Notes: generated from the letters alone by a model not told the origin. A stretch of DNA of 64,000 bases from an uncultured Psychromonas sp. (GCF_947489755.1 NZ_CANLFB010000015.1:1-64000), one strand, 5' to 3'; positions 38,886-49,204 are shown, numbered from the stretch's first letter. Program-made: numbers and translations.

Positions 38886-38935
38886 TGTATCTCTCTTTAA
38901 ATTCCATTTAATTATTCATGGTTAATCATCATAAA

Positions 38936-38986
38936 AACAACAACTCTCACGCTAATATACATTTAGTGAATGTGAGTGCTGTTGTT
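38936..38986 (-). terminator. terminator of the ExeM-like nuclease gene
   Basis: The 15-base arms at 38936-38950 and 38972-38986 pair at 13 positions. On the minus strand a T-rich tail follows. Confidence 0.75.
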
Positions 38987-39009
38987 ATGATAGCTAGATT
39001 CGAAAGTAA

Positions 39010-42000
39010 TTATTTCTGCGCTTTATAACGACGCAAGAAACCTAAGCCTAGTAGTGAAATTAGGCCAAATAACCCAAATGAACCACCACCGCCAGAGCCA
39101 TCGTATTCTTCAACAGGGGCAATACTTGCAGTTGTTGAGTCTTTAGAAGCCGCTTCAAATGACATTGTTTTTGTAAACTCAGACATCACTTCAGCATCAC
39201 GAGTTAATGTCATTTTTGCAGTGTAAGAGCCTGCTTCTAGACCATAAACTTCAATTTCAACCAATGATTGGTTATCTTCTGTAATGGTGACATTAGGAAG
39301 AACCACCTCACTCATATCGGTTGATGAAGACAGTTGGATTTGTGCAACATCGCCAACTAAAGCCCCTTCTTCAAGTACATAAGGTACATCTACAGCACTA
39401 CTACTAATCGTAAGATAAACTGGCTCACCTTCGCCCACTTCTCCGTACTCGTAGCTTAATGACACAATCGCTGAATCATGATCTGATGAACGATATTCAT
39501 CATCAACATAGAAATTCTCATAATCATCGCCTTTATACTCGGTGTTGTAATCGAATAAAGAAGCCTCAGGTGCATTAATATGCCAATCAACTGCATCGAT
39601 TAAACGTGTTTCAAGTGAAGAGCTAATTAAAATATGATCAAGAGAACCAATTTCATCGTTGTAAGAGTAACTCCAACTTGATTGGCCTTTTTCAGCATCT
39701 TTTAAAGGAATAGTATTGATGTAACCATAGGTTTTAGTGACTTCTTGAGCGGCACCAGAAACCGTAAACTGTGGTTTATCACCGATGAACGTATCACGAG
39801 CAGTAGTAATCGTTTTACCCGTTGTATTCTCAGTTAGTACTAATATTGGATCTTCTTTACCGTAAGAGTTTAAATCACCAACAATAACGCGATCACCACC
39901 TAGGTCTTCTAACTCTTCACCAAGCTGAACAGCAGCGGCAACACGAAGGTTTTCACAAGCGCCTTGCAAATCTTCATCAGGTGCATCGTCAGACCATGTG
40001 CTTTCATCACCAAAATCAACACCATCCCACTCTTCCCAACAAGTTGAACCTTTAGATTTAAAGTGATTCACTGCAACCGTTAATGTTTTACCTGTATTGT
40101 TAACTTTAAAGGTAGCCGCGATTGTTTCACGTTGGTAGTTATCACCACTTTCAAGCGCCGCACCAGTGCTATCTTTCATGACAGTATTCGCACTATTCAC
40201 CACAACCGGTGCATGCTGTTCTGGCATAGAAATAACGCTCATGCTTTCAATGCTAACTTTAGATGGACGGTATAATAATCCTGTGGTGATAGCATCTGAA
40301 CCTAAAGAGTCAGATTCGTCTAGTACTAAGTCGTTATTCGAATCATATCCAACAAAAACATAACGGTTACTGATAGATACCGCGCTATCTTCATCTTTAG
40401 GATCTTCATCGTAATATCCATCATTAATCGCATCAACAAGTGCTTGAATAGCACTATCATTACCAAAGCCGTTATTTTCAATTTCCATTAAGCCGACAAT
40501 ATCCGCGTCTAGACCTGTAATTGCAGAGACTAATTTAGCTAATTGTTTTTGGTATTCAGCTTCGTCATCTGCACCACGGTTATCGCCGTATGAATTAGCA
40601 TCACCGCCGTATGGCGAGTTAAACAAATTTAAAACATTTTGCGTACCGACTTTAATAGCAAAATGCCCATCTTCAGTAGTTGTGCTTAAATCTGGTGATG
40701 AACTTCTATCTGTATTATGTACAAAATTACTGCTGTATAACTCATTCGTAACCACGAGATTAAAGTTACTGTAGCTATAGGTGATCACCCCTTCCATTCC
40801 GATAACACTATCGTTAACACGGATATAGTTATTAGCGGGATCTGAACTGAACGTTGAATAGTAAGGAATTTCTCCATCAGGAGCGCTTGTACTACTTTCA
40901 ACCACTAAACGATAGTCATTATTTTCAGCAACAGCCGCTAAAGCGTCATCACTCCCAGGCACATTATCTTGTGTTGGATTTAGGTTTGGACGTTGGAAAG
41001 ATAGGCTCATATCATTACGGTATGTATCGTAATTAAACCCGAATGTTTTAGACACACGCATATCTTGATTGCCACTAGTATTGACATCAATATCTTCAGG
41101 TAAATTAACTAACATACCTTCATAACGCTCTAATGTTGCATTAAATGAATCACCATCAGCAGCGATCATTTCGATATCCGTTGCTGCAGGTACCGATGAT
41201 GTCTCATCAACAGTATCCCACTCGTCGGTTTCAAGCTGCGTTAAATTATAAGATTCCGTGACCGTACTTGTTACACAAACAGTCGTACCGATCATGTCAT
41301 CACTTGCATTAGCAGTGCTAACAAAAATACCATCAGAGGTCAGTTCATCACCATCTGGAGTGACATCTTGCATGTAAAACCCTTTTTCAGGGTAAGTCGT
41401 TACAGCCGTTACAATACCGGTAATATTATAAGATTCTGCCGTGGTATAACCACTGGTGATCAATGGAGATGAGGTACCTGAACCCTGTACTTCTGCAATG
41501 GTAGTTTGTGTATCCAACGAACAAGTAGAAGCGACAACTTCTTGATATTCAGAGTAAGTTGCTGTGCCTAAGTCATCGTAAACATCTTCACCAAAATCTT
41601 CCCAATCTGCTGCTTTGTAAGACGATGATTGAACCGGTGTTGAACTTCCTTCGCCGTATCGACGACGTAATGTTTGACCCGATCCCCAATAAGTCCCATC
41701 GGTGCCGATAATATCGTAGGTAGTACTCGTATCTGTATCAATAAGAACGACTTTATCATCACCATTAAAACTTAAACTATTGTATGATTGTTCGTCATAA
41801 CTTGCCGCTACAACGGTTGTTGCACTACTCGCAATGGCTTCAGATAAAGCCGCATCTGATGCGCTGTTATAAATAACTAATGTTGAATTAGCAGGAATAG
41901 TCACGCCTTCAAGTACACTGTCACCAGCAGGGTTGCGAACTTGGTTACTATAAGAGCTATATTGTAGTTCGATATTACTTGGGAAAGTGTAGCTACTTGA

Positions 42001-42150
42001 ACCTGTATTTGTTAATTCAATCGCTTTATTATCACCTGAACCTTCTAAATATTCACTGATGATGATGTCGGTTATTGCTGCGCTAGCATGGCTCGATAAA
42101 ATACCACTTATCGCTAATGCTAAAATGCTTCTATTTAAATGCTTGTTCAT
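39010..42150 (-). CDS. ExeM/NucH-type extracellular nuclease with GlyGly-CTERM
   Basis: Large secreted DNase. From the start at 42150 (MNKHLNRSIL) it is 1046 aa; a longer frame would overlap the porin gene and hide the signal peptide, which is cut near SHASA. The order is: a lamin-tail-like domain (ISEYLEGSGDNKAIEL, about 25-170), an OB-fold region (about 195-330), an endonuclease/exonuclease/phosphatase domain and a C-terminal sorting tail. The EEP domain shows VGTQNVLNLF, VGLMEIENNG, AVNHFKSKG, GDLNSYGKEDP and SSDHDSAIVSL. The last 25 residues (GGGGS, hydrophobic, RRYKAQK) form a GlyGly-CTERM, cut by rhombosortase in known systems. Shewanella ExeM, which degrades extracellular DNA, has this layout. 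Confidence 0.92.
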   Translation of the reverse strand: MNKHLNRSILALAISGILSSHASAAITDIIISEYLEGSGDNKAIELTNTGSSSYTFPSNIELQYSSYSNQVRNPAGDSVLEGVTIPANSTLVIYNSASDAALSEAIASSATTVVAASYDEQSYNSLSFNGDDKVVLIDTDTSTTYDIIGTDGTYWGSGQTLRRRYGEGSSTPVQSSSYKAADWEDFGEDVYDDLGTATYSEYQEVVASTCSLDTQTTIAEVQGSGTSSPLITSGYTTAESYNITGIVTAVTTYPEKGFYMQDVTPDGDELTSDGIFVSTANASDDMIGTTVCVTSTVTESYNLTQLETDEWDTVDETSSVPAATDIEMIAADGDSFNATLERYEGMLVNLPEDIDVNTSGNQDMRVSKTFGFNYDTYRNDMSLSFQRPNLNPTQDNVPGSDDALAAVAENNDYRLVVESSTSAPDGEIPYYSTFSSDPANNYIRVNDSVIGMEGVITYSYSNFNLVVTNELYSSNFVHNTDRSSSPDLSTTTEDGHFAIKVGTQNVLNLFNSPYGGDANSYGDNRGADDEAEYQKQLAKLVSAITGLDADIVGLMEIENNGFGNDSAIQALVDAINDGYYDEDPKDEDSAVSISNRYVFVGYDSNNDLVLDESDSLGSDAITTGLLYRPSKVSIESMSVISMPEQHAPVVVNSANTVMKDSTGAALESGDNYQRETIAATFKVNNTGKTLTVAVNHFKSKGSTCWEEWDGVDFGDESTWSDDAPDEDLQGACENLRVAAAVQLGEELEDLGGDRVIVGDLNSYGKEDPILVLTENTTGKTITTARDTFIGDKPQFTVSGAAQEVTKTYGYINTIPLKDAEKGQSSWSYSYNDEIGSLDHILISSSLETRLIDAVDWHINAPEASLFDYNTEYKGDDYENFYVDDEYRSSDHDSAIVSLSYEYGEVGEGEPVYLTISSSAVDVPYVLEEGALVGDVAQIQLSSSTDMSEVVLPNVTITEDNQSLVEIEVYGLEAGSYTAKMTLTRDAEVMSEFTKTMSFEAASKDSTTASIAPVEEYDGSGGGGSFGLFGLISLLGLGFLRRYKAQK

Positions 42151-42193
42151 AATTTGATCCTTCAATTTTCTTTTTTTTAGATTTTCTAGCGAA

Positions 42194-43276
42194 TTAGAAA
42201 TACACACGAGCGTATGCGTAAGCATCTTGTGCTGCTTCACCAAAGTTGCCTTCCAATGCAAAAATAACAGAGCTGGTCGGTTTGAAATTAATGCCTAACG
42301 TGCCCCAAGTTCGTTCTTTACCCCACGAGTATTCCTCATCAGGTGAAACGCCATATTCGCTGTTAATGTCCCAAGCTTCATATTCTTCGTAATTTAAAGA
42401 ACCAGTAAACTCAACTTTTTCATTTAATGTATAACTAGCTGAAATTAAGGCACCTTGATTTTTAAGTGTTTGGTAATCGTTGTAACTATAAGTATAAGTA
42501 TTGTAATCAGCACTGATGTCAGTAAGCGCAGACTCTTGGGCAATATCTTCATTTTCAATATAACCATTCAAACCAATCGCCAGATCATCCGTAATATAAG
42601 CACGAACACCTAAGGCAAAAAGGGTTTGCTCTCCATACTTAGAAACCCCTTCTGACCCACTGCGTTTTTCAGCACCAATCACCACATCAACATAATCACT
42701 GAAGTAACCGACATAACCATTGATAATGTCACCTAATTCAGAACCAGATGAGCTTTCACCTTCATAGGAATAAGAAACGCCCATTTTAAAATTAGATAAA
42801 GAACCTTCATATTTAATCGTATTTTCTTGGTCGCCAGCTTCACCTGTTTCAACGGTTGTATCGAACGTAAAATCACCGTACTTATCGTAATCATCTAATG
42901 CAGTGTCGGTTAGACCAACTTCGATGGCATGGCCCTTATAGAACTTATAACCGACAAACACTTTGTCGATCGTTAACACCATATCACCTGAACCGTATGC
43001 CCAATTTTCGCGCTCATAATCAAGCTCTAATCGGTAATAAACATCTTCGTATTCACCTTTAAGGCCTAGTGTTGCAAAACTGTCATCGATGTATGACTTT
43101 TCATCGGTATAAAATTCACCATATTCATAATCGGCACCGATATGTCCACCAACACCGACTTCACCATAAACTTTCAAGTTGTCGCCATTTTCTTTTTCAT
43201 AGATGGTTGCGGCTTGTGCCGATGCACCCGCGAGAATGGTTGATAATGCGATGCATAACGTTGATTTTTTTAACAT
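42194..43276 (-). CDS. general porin (OmpC/OmpU-like)
   Basis: Outer-membrane beta-barrel porin. The 360-aa precursor has a signal peptide cut near AQA. Alternating short strands and acidic loops follow, and it ends in a phenylalanine (AYARVYF), the standard outer-membrane assembly signal. The family start KVYGEVGVGGHIGADYEYG and the YKFYKGHAIEVGLTD region match gram-negative porins. Its place between the two nuclease genes and the 5'-nucleotidase suggests it may pass nucleotides or phosphate. This is inferred from context only. Confidence 0.88.
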   Translation of the reverse strand: MLKKSTLCIALSTILAGASAQAATIYEKENGDNLKVYGEVGVGGHIGADYEYGEFYTDEKSYIDDSFATLGLKGEYEDVYYRLELDYERENWAYGSGDMVLTIDKVFVGYKFYKGHAIEVGLTDTALDDYDKYGDFTFDTTVETGEAGDQENTIKYEGSLSNFKMGVSYSYEGESSSGSELGDIINGYVGYFSDYVDVVIGAEKRSGSEGVSKYGEQTLFALGVRAYITDDLAIGLNGYIENEDIAQESALTDISADYNTYTYSYNDYQTLKNQGALISASYTLNEKVEFTGSLNYEEYEAWDINSEYGVSPDEEYSWGKERTWGTLGINFKPTSSVIFALEGNFGEAAQDAYAYARVYF

Positions 43277-43361
43277 TTTATAATCCTTAATTGAATGTCA
43301 TTTACAAAATTTGTAGTACTGTATTACTAATGCTTTGATAAATTTAAAAGTATCAACAATC

Positions 43362-43391
43362 ACAATGCGCATGAAGCTACCATGCGTTTGT
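43362..43391 (-). terminator. hairpin between ushA-like gene and porin gene
   Basis: GCGCATG and CATGCGT pair around AAGCTAC, with partial flanking complementarity. It is downstream of the nucleotidase gene on the minus strand. No strong T-run is seen, so it may be a weak terminator. Confidence 0.45.
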
Positions 43392-43467
43392 GACAGTTAT
43401 ATGTAACTAAATAATTGGGTATTTTTTATTACGAAATATTGATTAATATGTACCTTAATTAAACAAT

Positions 43468-45117
43468 TTATTCATTTTTTGGTACGAAGTCAGCGATATT
43501 AATCGGTGAGTTTTTCTGGATAAAATCTTTCAAAACTTCAGCATCAACATAACCGGTATTAACGTAAGAGGAATGTTCAGAGAGTTTTGGATAACCATCG
43601 CCACCGGCAGCATTAAATGATGGAACAGTAAAACGATAAGTACGATTTAAATCAATCGGCTTATCGCCAATAACAATATTACTAACCTGTTTATCAGTAA
43701 CCGTCATTGTAATTCCGGCAAATTGTGCATACGCACCAGAATCTTTGCTTTTTGTGGCGACCTGATTAAGGTAAGCAATGACTTCGCCTCCTGTCATATC
43801 AACATAAGTAATTGTATTGGCAAAGGGTTGAACCGTTAAAACACTTTTATAAGAAATATCACCTTCTTCAATCGAAGCACGAATACCACCAGAATTCATA
43901 ACAGAAAAATCAGCTTGAGCACGTTGCATGTGTGCAGTAGCAATTAAACGTCCTAAGTTAGTTTGATTATTACGGACAACTTTACGTTCACCTTGTAACA
44001 CACCATTACTATGCCCAATCACACTATTTAAAGCGGCTTGTCCTTGCTCTTGGAATGGTTTTAATGTGTTAAATACCGCTTCATCTTGTTGGATTTCATC
44101 TTGAATAAACACACGTGTTTTATTACCGTCAGAGTCTGTTACTTTCTTCTTTAAATTGACTGGAATGAGGTTATAAGATTGTAATTCAAGGTCACCATTT
44201 TTAAATGTGTAATCAGCGCGTCCTACATACTTACCCCATTCATGTGCTTGTACGATATACGTGCCATTTTGAACATCCGGTTTACAGACTTGCCCTGCTT
44301 TGAAGTCTGCATAGACATTTTTTCCTTCCATACAAACAGGCTCTTGAGAGTGCCCGCCCACAATCATATCGAGAGAACCTTCATCAAGATAACGTGCTAA
44401 TTGAACATCGCCAGGTGCATTCGAGCCATTGTCACCATTTAAATAGTGTCCCATGTGCGTTGCAGCAATAATGATATCAGGATTATATTTGGCTTTAAGT
44501 TCAGCAATCACCAATTTAGCTTCGACTTTAGGGTCAGTAAATTGCACACCTTTAATAAATTCTGGATTTCCGATTTTAGCGGTGTCTTCTGTGGTTAATC
44601 CAATAACAGCGATTTTAACGCCGTCTTTATCAAAGATTTTGTAAGCATCAAACATGCGTTGACCATCTTTGTATATGTTCGCCGCAAGGAAAGGAAAGTT
44701 TGCCCAGTCAGCCTGTTTAGCAAGTACATCAAGAGGATTATCAAACTCATGGTTACCGACTGCCATCGCATCATAACCAATCATATTCATGCCAACAAAG
44801 TCAGGTTCAGCATCTAAAAGATCAGACTCAGGCACACCAGTATTAATATCACCACCAGAGAGTAATAATACAGAACCTCCAGCAGCTTCAACTTCAGCTC
44901 GAATATGATTAACTAAGGTTGCACGTGCAGCCATGCCACGTTCGCCATATTTATTTTGCCAAAAGTGCCCGTGGTTATCATTAGTATGGAGGATGGTGAG
45001 ACTATATTCTTTATCTTGCAGCCATTTTTGTTGAGTGGCGGTAGTCGAAGAGAGAGTTGAACATCCGGTCAATATTAGAGACGCAATGCTTGCCGCAATG
45101 AAGCGTTTGTTATTCAT
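43468..45117 (-). CDS. UshA/NutA-like 5'-nucleotidase lipoprotein
   Basis: Surface or periplasmic enzyme that converts nucleotides to nucleosides and phosphate. The 549-aa precursor has a lipobox ILTGC (Cys19). The metallophosphatase part shows TILHTNDNHGHF, SGGDINTG, AVGNHEFDNPL and IVGGHSQEPV. The C-terminal nucleotide-binding domain shows GGIRASIEEGDISY and NAAGGDGYPKL. In Vibrio the lipoprotein form (NutA) supports use of external ATP. It fits the surrounding nuclease, porin and phosphoribosyltransferase genes. Confidence 0.93.
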   Translation of the reverse strand: MNNKRFIAASIASLILTGCSTLSSTTATQQKWLQDKEYSLTILHTNDNHGHFWQNKYGERGMAARATLVNHIRAEVEAAGGSVLLLSGGDINTGVPESDLLDAEPDFVGMNMIGYDAMAVGNHEFDNPLDVLAKQADWANFPFLAANIYKDGQRMFDAYKIFDKDGVKIAVIGLTTEDTAKIGNPEFIKGVQFTDPKVEAKLVIAELKAKYNPDIIIAATHMGHYLNGDNGSNAPGDVQLARYLDEGSLDMIVGGHSQEPVCMEGKNVYADFKAGQVCKPDVQNGTYIVQAHEWGKYVGRADYTFKNGDLELQSYNLIPVNLKKKVTDSDGNKTRVFIQDEIQQDEAVFNTLKPFQEQGQAALNSVIGHSNGVLQGERKVVRNNQTNLGRLIATAHMQRAQADFSVMNSGGIRASIEEGDISYKSVLTVQPFANTITYVDMTGGEVIAYLNQVATKSKDSGAYAQFAGITMTVTDKQVSNIVIGDKPIDLNRTYRFTVPSFNAAGGDGYPKLSEHSSYVNTGYVDAEVLKDFIQKNSPINIADFVPKNE

Positions 45118-45764
45118 AGATCTAATCCTTTAAATTCAATAAATAGTCTTGTAACTTTAAATTTTTATGTGTTTTTATATTTTTTTATAATTATAAAAAA
45201 TCCATTTAGTGTTACACCATCTAATAAATAAAACCTAAGATCAATAGCGAATATTCTTATTTAAAAATTTATCAACGCTCTTTTTTGGTGCTCATTACGC
45301 CCTCATTTGAGGATTTAAAGTCTCGTAAAATTTATTAGGTAAGGTGAATCAAAGGTAGAGCATTGTTCATATACTGACCAAAAGGTCAATTAACGCTCTG
45401 TATTGGTGCCTAACTTGCTTTTAATTTTTTATAAAAAGCATAAAAAATGACTTTAAATTTATTAATAAATGAAATTTAATTGTAAAACACATAATCAGAT
45501 TGATAATCAACAAGGAGGCATTAAAGGGTTTAAAGTCTAAAAAGGAGAACTAAGTGGGTTCTAAAAACCTAAAAGGCAGGTTATAAAATATCGATAAAAG
45601 TTAAAAATAAAGGGGAGGCTAAGGGCATTAATTATTCCCCAGAGTGTAAGATATAAATCATTCAATAAGATGGATACAAAGAAACTGTATAGTGTTATTA
45701 GCCTAAACTTAAACGTAAATAGTCGATTTAAACAGAGGCTCTATCAAGCCCCTGAAAATAATTT
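45118..45764. other. long promoter-side spacer of the nucleotidase gene
   Basis: About 650 bp without a credible gene. TTTTTTATAATTATAAAAAA at 45181-45200 is a perfect AT palindrome 64 bp upstream of the nucleotidase start. A loose repeat, AACGCTCTTTTTTGGTGC (45274) and AACGCTCTGTATTGGTGC (45393), occurs twice. Confidence 0.5.
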
Positions 45765-45790
45765 TAAAAATGAGGTTATATTTAACCTCA
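45765..45790 (-). terminator. terminator of the second chemoreceptor gene
   Basis: TGAGGTTA (45771-45778) pairs with TAACCTCA (45783-45790). On the minus strand TTTTTAAAA follows. It lies 61 bp after the chemoreceptor stop. Confidence 0.8.
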
Positions 45791-45819
45791 GTTCCGGTTA
45801 AGAAAAACGATACAACACC
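45784..45819 (+). repeat. dispersed repeat, copy A
   Basis: AACCTCAGTT, then GG, TAAG, AAA, CGAT and CAACACC appear in the same order and spacing as at 56405-56440. About 29 of 36 positions agree between the two copies. The left end is shared with the terminator stem. Confidence 0.55.
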
Positions 45820-45850
45820 ACTATTTAAGCGAATTTCTTCGTTAGGTTAT

Positions 45851-47479
45851 TTAAACAGTAAAGTAATTAGTGTCTTTTTTAAGTGTTTTAGATAATGTTT
45901 CCAACAACTCAGCTTGAGCGACATTATTTTTTAGTGTTTCACTTGTTTCTTTAGACATCACAGAGATTTCTTCCATCCCTTTTGTTACATCATAAATTGT
46001 CGCCACTTGCTCATTAGTTGCACTAACCACTTCTAATACTTTAGTTAATGAGTCATCAGCCTGTCGCTGTATATCATTGAGTAATTCATTAGCTTGATGC
46101 GTTAAGGTTAACCCTTTTTCAACTTGAGGAACCGTCGTTTCCATTGCCGTCACAGAGGCTTGCGTATCACCTTGTACTTGGTTAATCATCGCTTCAATTT
46201 CACCTGTCGCATCACCTGTTCTTATAGCAAGCTGTCGAACTTCATCAGCGACAACAGCAAAGCCTCGACCTGTTTCACCTGCGCGAGCGGCTTCAATTGC
46301 TGCATTTAATGCTAATAAATTTGTTTGATCTGAAATGCTTCTAATCACGTTAATTATTTCACCAATTTCACGTGTTCTTTGTTGTAATATATTAACTTGC
46401 GAGACCGTTGCATTGACTGTAGTTGAAATTTTTTCAATTTCTGTTGCTACATTTAACACTGCGTCTCTACTACGTTGAGAGAGTTCTACGGTAGATTTTG
46501 AATTATCTTCCGTTTGTCTTACTGTTTCAACAACAGCATCAATACTGTTACTCATTGACTCTAAATGATTTTTAGCTTCATAAGTTTGAGCAACTTGCTT
46601 ATCCGCAGCATTAAGTGCTTGCATAGAACCCGCCGTGACTGAGATAGCTCGTTCAGATAACTCCGCAGAAGATGAAATAATGCTATTCACAGTTGTTTTT
46701 AACTGTTGTTGCATCACACTAATTGATGCCATCATACTTTTAGGGCAACAAGAAATAATTACCCCTGTTAAATCACCTTGGGAAATTTTAGAAACCACTT
46801 TAGCGGCCTCTTGAGGATCACCACCAACAGATTGTTTTACTTGGAAGCTGATTCTATAAGCCACAAATAACCCAATGAAAATAGCTAAACTTGTTAAACT
46901 AAGCATCCAACTTTGAAATGAACTGGCTACTAATCTGACTTCTTTAGTCGCTTTTTGATTAGCCATTTCTTGATAGTCAATAAATTCATTGATTGATGCT
47001 AACCATTGAATGAAAGCGGGCTTAGCTTGGTTAAATAGAATCTCGTTGGCTAACTTGATATTATTAACCTGTTTGGCCTCAATAATGAGAGCAACTAAGG
47101 GTAATGTTTGCGACTCAATATTGTTTATTTTTGAATAAATACGCTTCTCTTCAGCTGTTACTGCAGCCTCAGATGACATAATATCATTCATATCAAGCGC
47201 TGATTTTTGATAAACCTCACCAAGATCTTTCATATCTTGAATAGTACTATCAAGCTCTCCTTGAGTTCTTGTTAGTGATATGTCGCGTAATGTAATCGCG
47301 CGGTCATGAACACTGCCTCGAAAATTAATCGCATATCGTTGTTTAACAGAATTGTGATCGGTTATTTCGGTGATAGTGGAATCGATGAAGTTGACCCGAT
47401 GAATACTGATGAAATTAAGAACAAGCATCATTAAAATAACGACACCAAAACCAATAACCAACCGTAAATTAATCGTCAT
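45851..47479 (-). CDS. methyl-accepting chemotaxis protein, helical-bundle sensor
   Basis: Chemoreceptor of 542 aa. A membrane segment at about 5-25 is followed by a periplasmic four-helix-bundle (4HB-type) sensor domain of about 160 residues. The second membrane segment lies near 190-210, then a HAMP-like region ([19 protein letters not shown]) and a signalling domain with the tip [20 protein letters not shown]. Its place between the nucleotidase and phosphoribosyltransferase genes invites the guess that it senses nucleotides or bases, but nothing in the sequence proves the ligand. Confidence 0.9.
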   Translation of the reverse strand: MTINLRLVIGFGVVILMMLVLNFISIHRVNFIDSTITEITDHNSVKQRYAINFRGSVHDRAITLRDISLTRTQGELDSTIQDMKDLGEVYQKSALDMNDIMSSEAAVTAEEKRIYSKINNIESQTLPLVALIIEAKQVNNIKLANEILFNQAKPAFIQWLASINEFIDYQEMANQKATKEVRLVASSFQSWMLSLTSLAIFIGLFVAYRISFQVKQSVGGDPQEAAKVVSKISQGDLTGVIISCCPKSMMASISVMQQQLKTTVNSIISSSAELSERAISVTAGSMQALNAADKQVAQTYEAKNHLESMSNSIDAVVETVRQTEDNSKSTVELSQRSRDAVLNVATEIEKISTTVNATVSQVNILQQRTREIGEIINVIRSISDQTNLLALNAAIEAARAGETGRGFAVVADEVRQLAIRTGDATGEIEAMINQVQGDTQASVTAMETTVPQVEKGLTLTHQANELLNDIQRQADDSLTKVLEVVSATNEQVATIYDVTKGMEEISVMSKETSETLKNNVAQAELLETLSKTLKKDTNYFTV

Positions 47480-47774
47480 ATTTTTTGCTCAAGAATAAAG
47501 TGAATGAAAATACTTATTTAATCTTTTAGCCTAGTGGTTAATTGGTTAATTATCCATTTAAAAATCAAATAAATACTTATATTTATATATATTTAATAAG
47601 ATATTTTAAATAGAGGAATGATGAACAAGTTATAAAAAGAAATGAACGGGGTTATATAACCTATCTTTGATTAAGAAAAGTAGCCAATACATATTAGAGG
47701 TTTCAAGCTTAAATTAAGTTTTAAAATGAAGGTCATTGCACTTGATTAATCACAAATGCAATTTAATAAACTAT

Positions 47775-48353
47775 TTATTGATTTTTAGCAGGCAAAAAAT
47801 CTTTGATAATTTCATATAAACGAGGACGTTTCACAGCGATATCTTCTGCTGACAACCCTTCTAACGAATGTGGATATTTTAACCAAGCATCTGTTTCATG
47901 TAGATAATAATCAGGGACACGGTCTGTCTGATTACGTGTTGGTTTGTAATAAGGTACTGCAATTCTGACATCTTCTGGCATATTCAATCTGGTTTTTCTA
48001 TGTAGCTCTTTGATAATTGCTTCGATAGAACGGCCCGTATCATATACATCATCAACTAATAATAACTTATCATGATGTTGAAGGTTCTTAATTAAATAGT
48101 TTAAACCATGCACTTTCACTTCTTTTTGTTGTTGATCGATTGCGGCAGCATACGAAGAAGTTCTAATCGCGATATGATCTGATTGAATACCATGAACGGC
48201 AAGAAACTCCTGAACAGCTATACCGATTGGCGCCCCACCTCGCCAGACGGCAACAATAAAAGTAGGTTTAAAGTCACTATCTAGAATATTACGAGCTAAA
48301 GCATAAGAATCTTCTAATAGGTTTTGCGCAGTTAAATATTGTTTATCAGCCAT
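47775..48353 (-). CDS. purine phosphoribosyltransferase-type protein A
   Basis: Type I phosphoribosyltransferase that probably joins a purine base to PRPP. I start it at 48353 (MADKQYLTAQ), preceded by TTGGAA, giving 192 aa. The PRPP-binding loop reads LLLVDDVYDTGRS, and an N-terminal FIVAVWRGGAPIG loop binds pyrophosphate. Length and motifs fit the hypoxanthine/xanthine group of marine gammaproteobacteria. It is divergent from a clear paralogue 108 bp away, with which it shares SDFKPTFIV, WRGG and SDHI-IRTS-type blocks. Confidence 0.85.
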   Translation of the reverse strand: MADKQYLTAQNLLEDSYALARNILDSDFKPTFIVAVWRGGAPIGIAVQEFLAVHGIQSDHIAIRTSSYAAAIDQQQKEVKVHGLNYLIKNLQHHDKLLLVDDVYDTGRSIEAIIKELHRKTRLNMPEDVRIAVPYYKPTRNQTDRVPDYYLHETDAWLKYPHSLEGLSAEDIAVKRPRLYEIIKDFLPAKNQ

Positions 48354-48460
48354 GTTAGTTCCAAGTAAAAACATTAAAGATAGTGCCACTAAAGATTGAA
48401 TAAAAATCTTCTTTATGTTCTAATTTTTTGATTCAAAATCCTGCAAACATAACATATTAA

Positions 48461-49066
48461 ATGGGTGATTTCTTGGCTAAATATGGTGAAAAAATATTTT
48501 TAGATGAAGACACGTTAATCGAGGAGTCATTTCAGCTAGCAACACAGATTATGGCCAGTGATTTTAAACCAACCTTTATTGTTGGTTTATGGCGTGGCGG
48601 TAGTTCAGTTGGTATCTACGTACAAGAATGTTTACAGACTCTAGGTGTACAAACCGACCACATTTCTATTCGAACTTCATACGGTGGTGTTGATAGTTAC
48701 CATCAACAAGCTGATGGCGATCAACCTATCCATGTACACGGATTAACTTATTTAGTTAAAAAATTAAATGCTGATGATAAATTACTGATCGTTGATGATA
48801 TGTATCGTTCAGGAAAAAATGCAGATGCGGTAATTAACGAGCTAAAAGCAAGGCTTAAACGTAATATGCCTGCTGATGTGAGAATTGCAACGGTTTGGAA
48901 GAAAGCATCATTACCTGAGAATAGTGGTCCAGATTATTTTGTGAATGCAACTGATGACTGGGTTGTTTTTCCTTATGAATTACAAGGTTTATCACTTGAA
49001 GAGATCCAGCAGCATAAATCATTTGCTTACCCTTCTATTAATCCTGAATTATTTATTAAAAATTAA
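48461..49066 (+). CDS. purine phosphoribosyltransferase-type protein B
   Basis: Paralogue of the divergent neighbour, 201 aa. The PRPP loop is LLIVDDMYRSGKN, with the usual Asp-Asp pair but DTGRS changed to RSGKN. The pyrophosphate loop is FIVGLWRGGSSVG. The C-terminal part (PDYFVNATDDWVVFPYELQGLS) aligns with PDYYLHETDAWLKYPHSLEGLS of the neighbour. The change in the PRPP loop suggests altered base or PRPP handling. I expect a purine salvage role but cannot name the base. Confidence 0.83.
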   Translation: MGDFLAKYGEKIFLDEDTLIEESFQLATQIMASDFKPTFIVGLWRGGSSVGIYVQECLQTLGVQTDHISIRTSYGGVDSYHQQADGDQPIHVHGLTYLVKKLNADDKLLIVDDMYRSGKNADAVINELKARLKRNMPADVRIATVWKKASLPENSGPDYFVNATDDWVVFPYELQGLSLEEIQQHKSFAYPSINPELFIKN

Positions 49067-49140
49067 AACAAACAATTGAAAGTAAATAATTAAAAAATAC
49101 GCTGGTTGCAACTCTACTATTGAGAACGGCCGCCAGCAGT

Positions 49141-49160
49141 ACTGTACTGTACTGTACTGT
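49141..49160. repeat. pentamer microsatellite (ACTGT)4
   Basis: Four exact ACTGT copies, preceded by AGT. It directly adjoins the 14-bp repeat run and is intergenic. Confidence 0.92.
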
Positions 49161-49162
49161 AA

Positions 49163-49204
49163 AAAATAGGTTGTAGAAAATAGATTGTAGTAAAGAGATT
49201 ATAG
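49163..49204. repeat. three imperfect 14-bp tandem repeats
   Basis: AAAATAGGTTGTAG, AAAATAGATTGTAG and TAAAGAGATTATAG follow without gaps. Period and TAG ending recall the run at 30695-30750. Confidence 0.85.

Noticed and set aside
45274-45410. Repeated AACGCTC...TTGGTGC segments as a riboswitch or mobile element
   Set aside because: Only about 18 bp are shared, with no further structure, so chance or old slippage is as likely.
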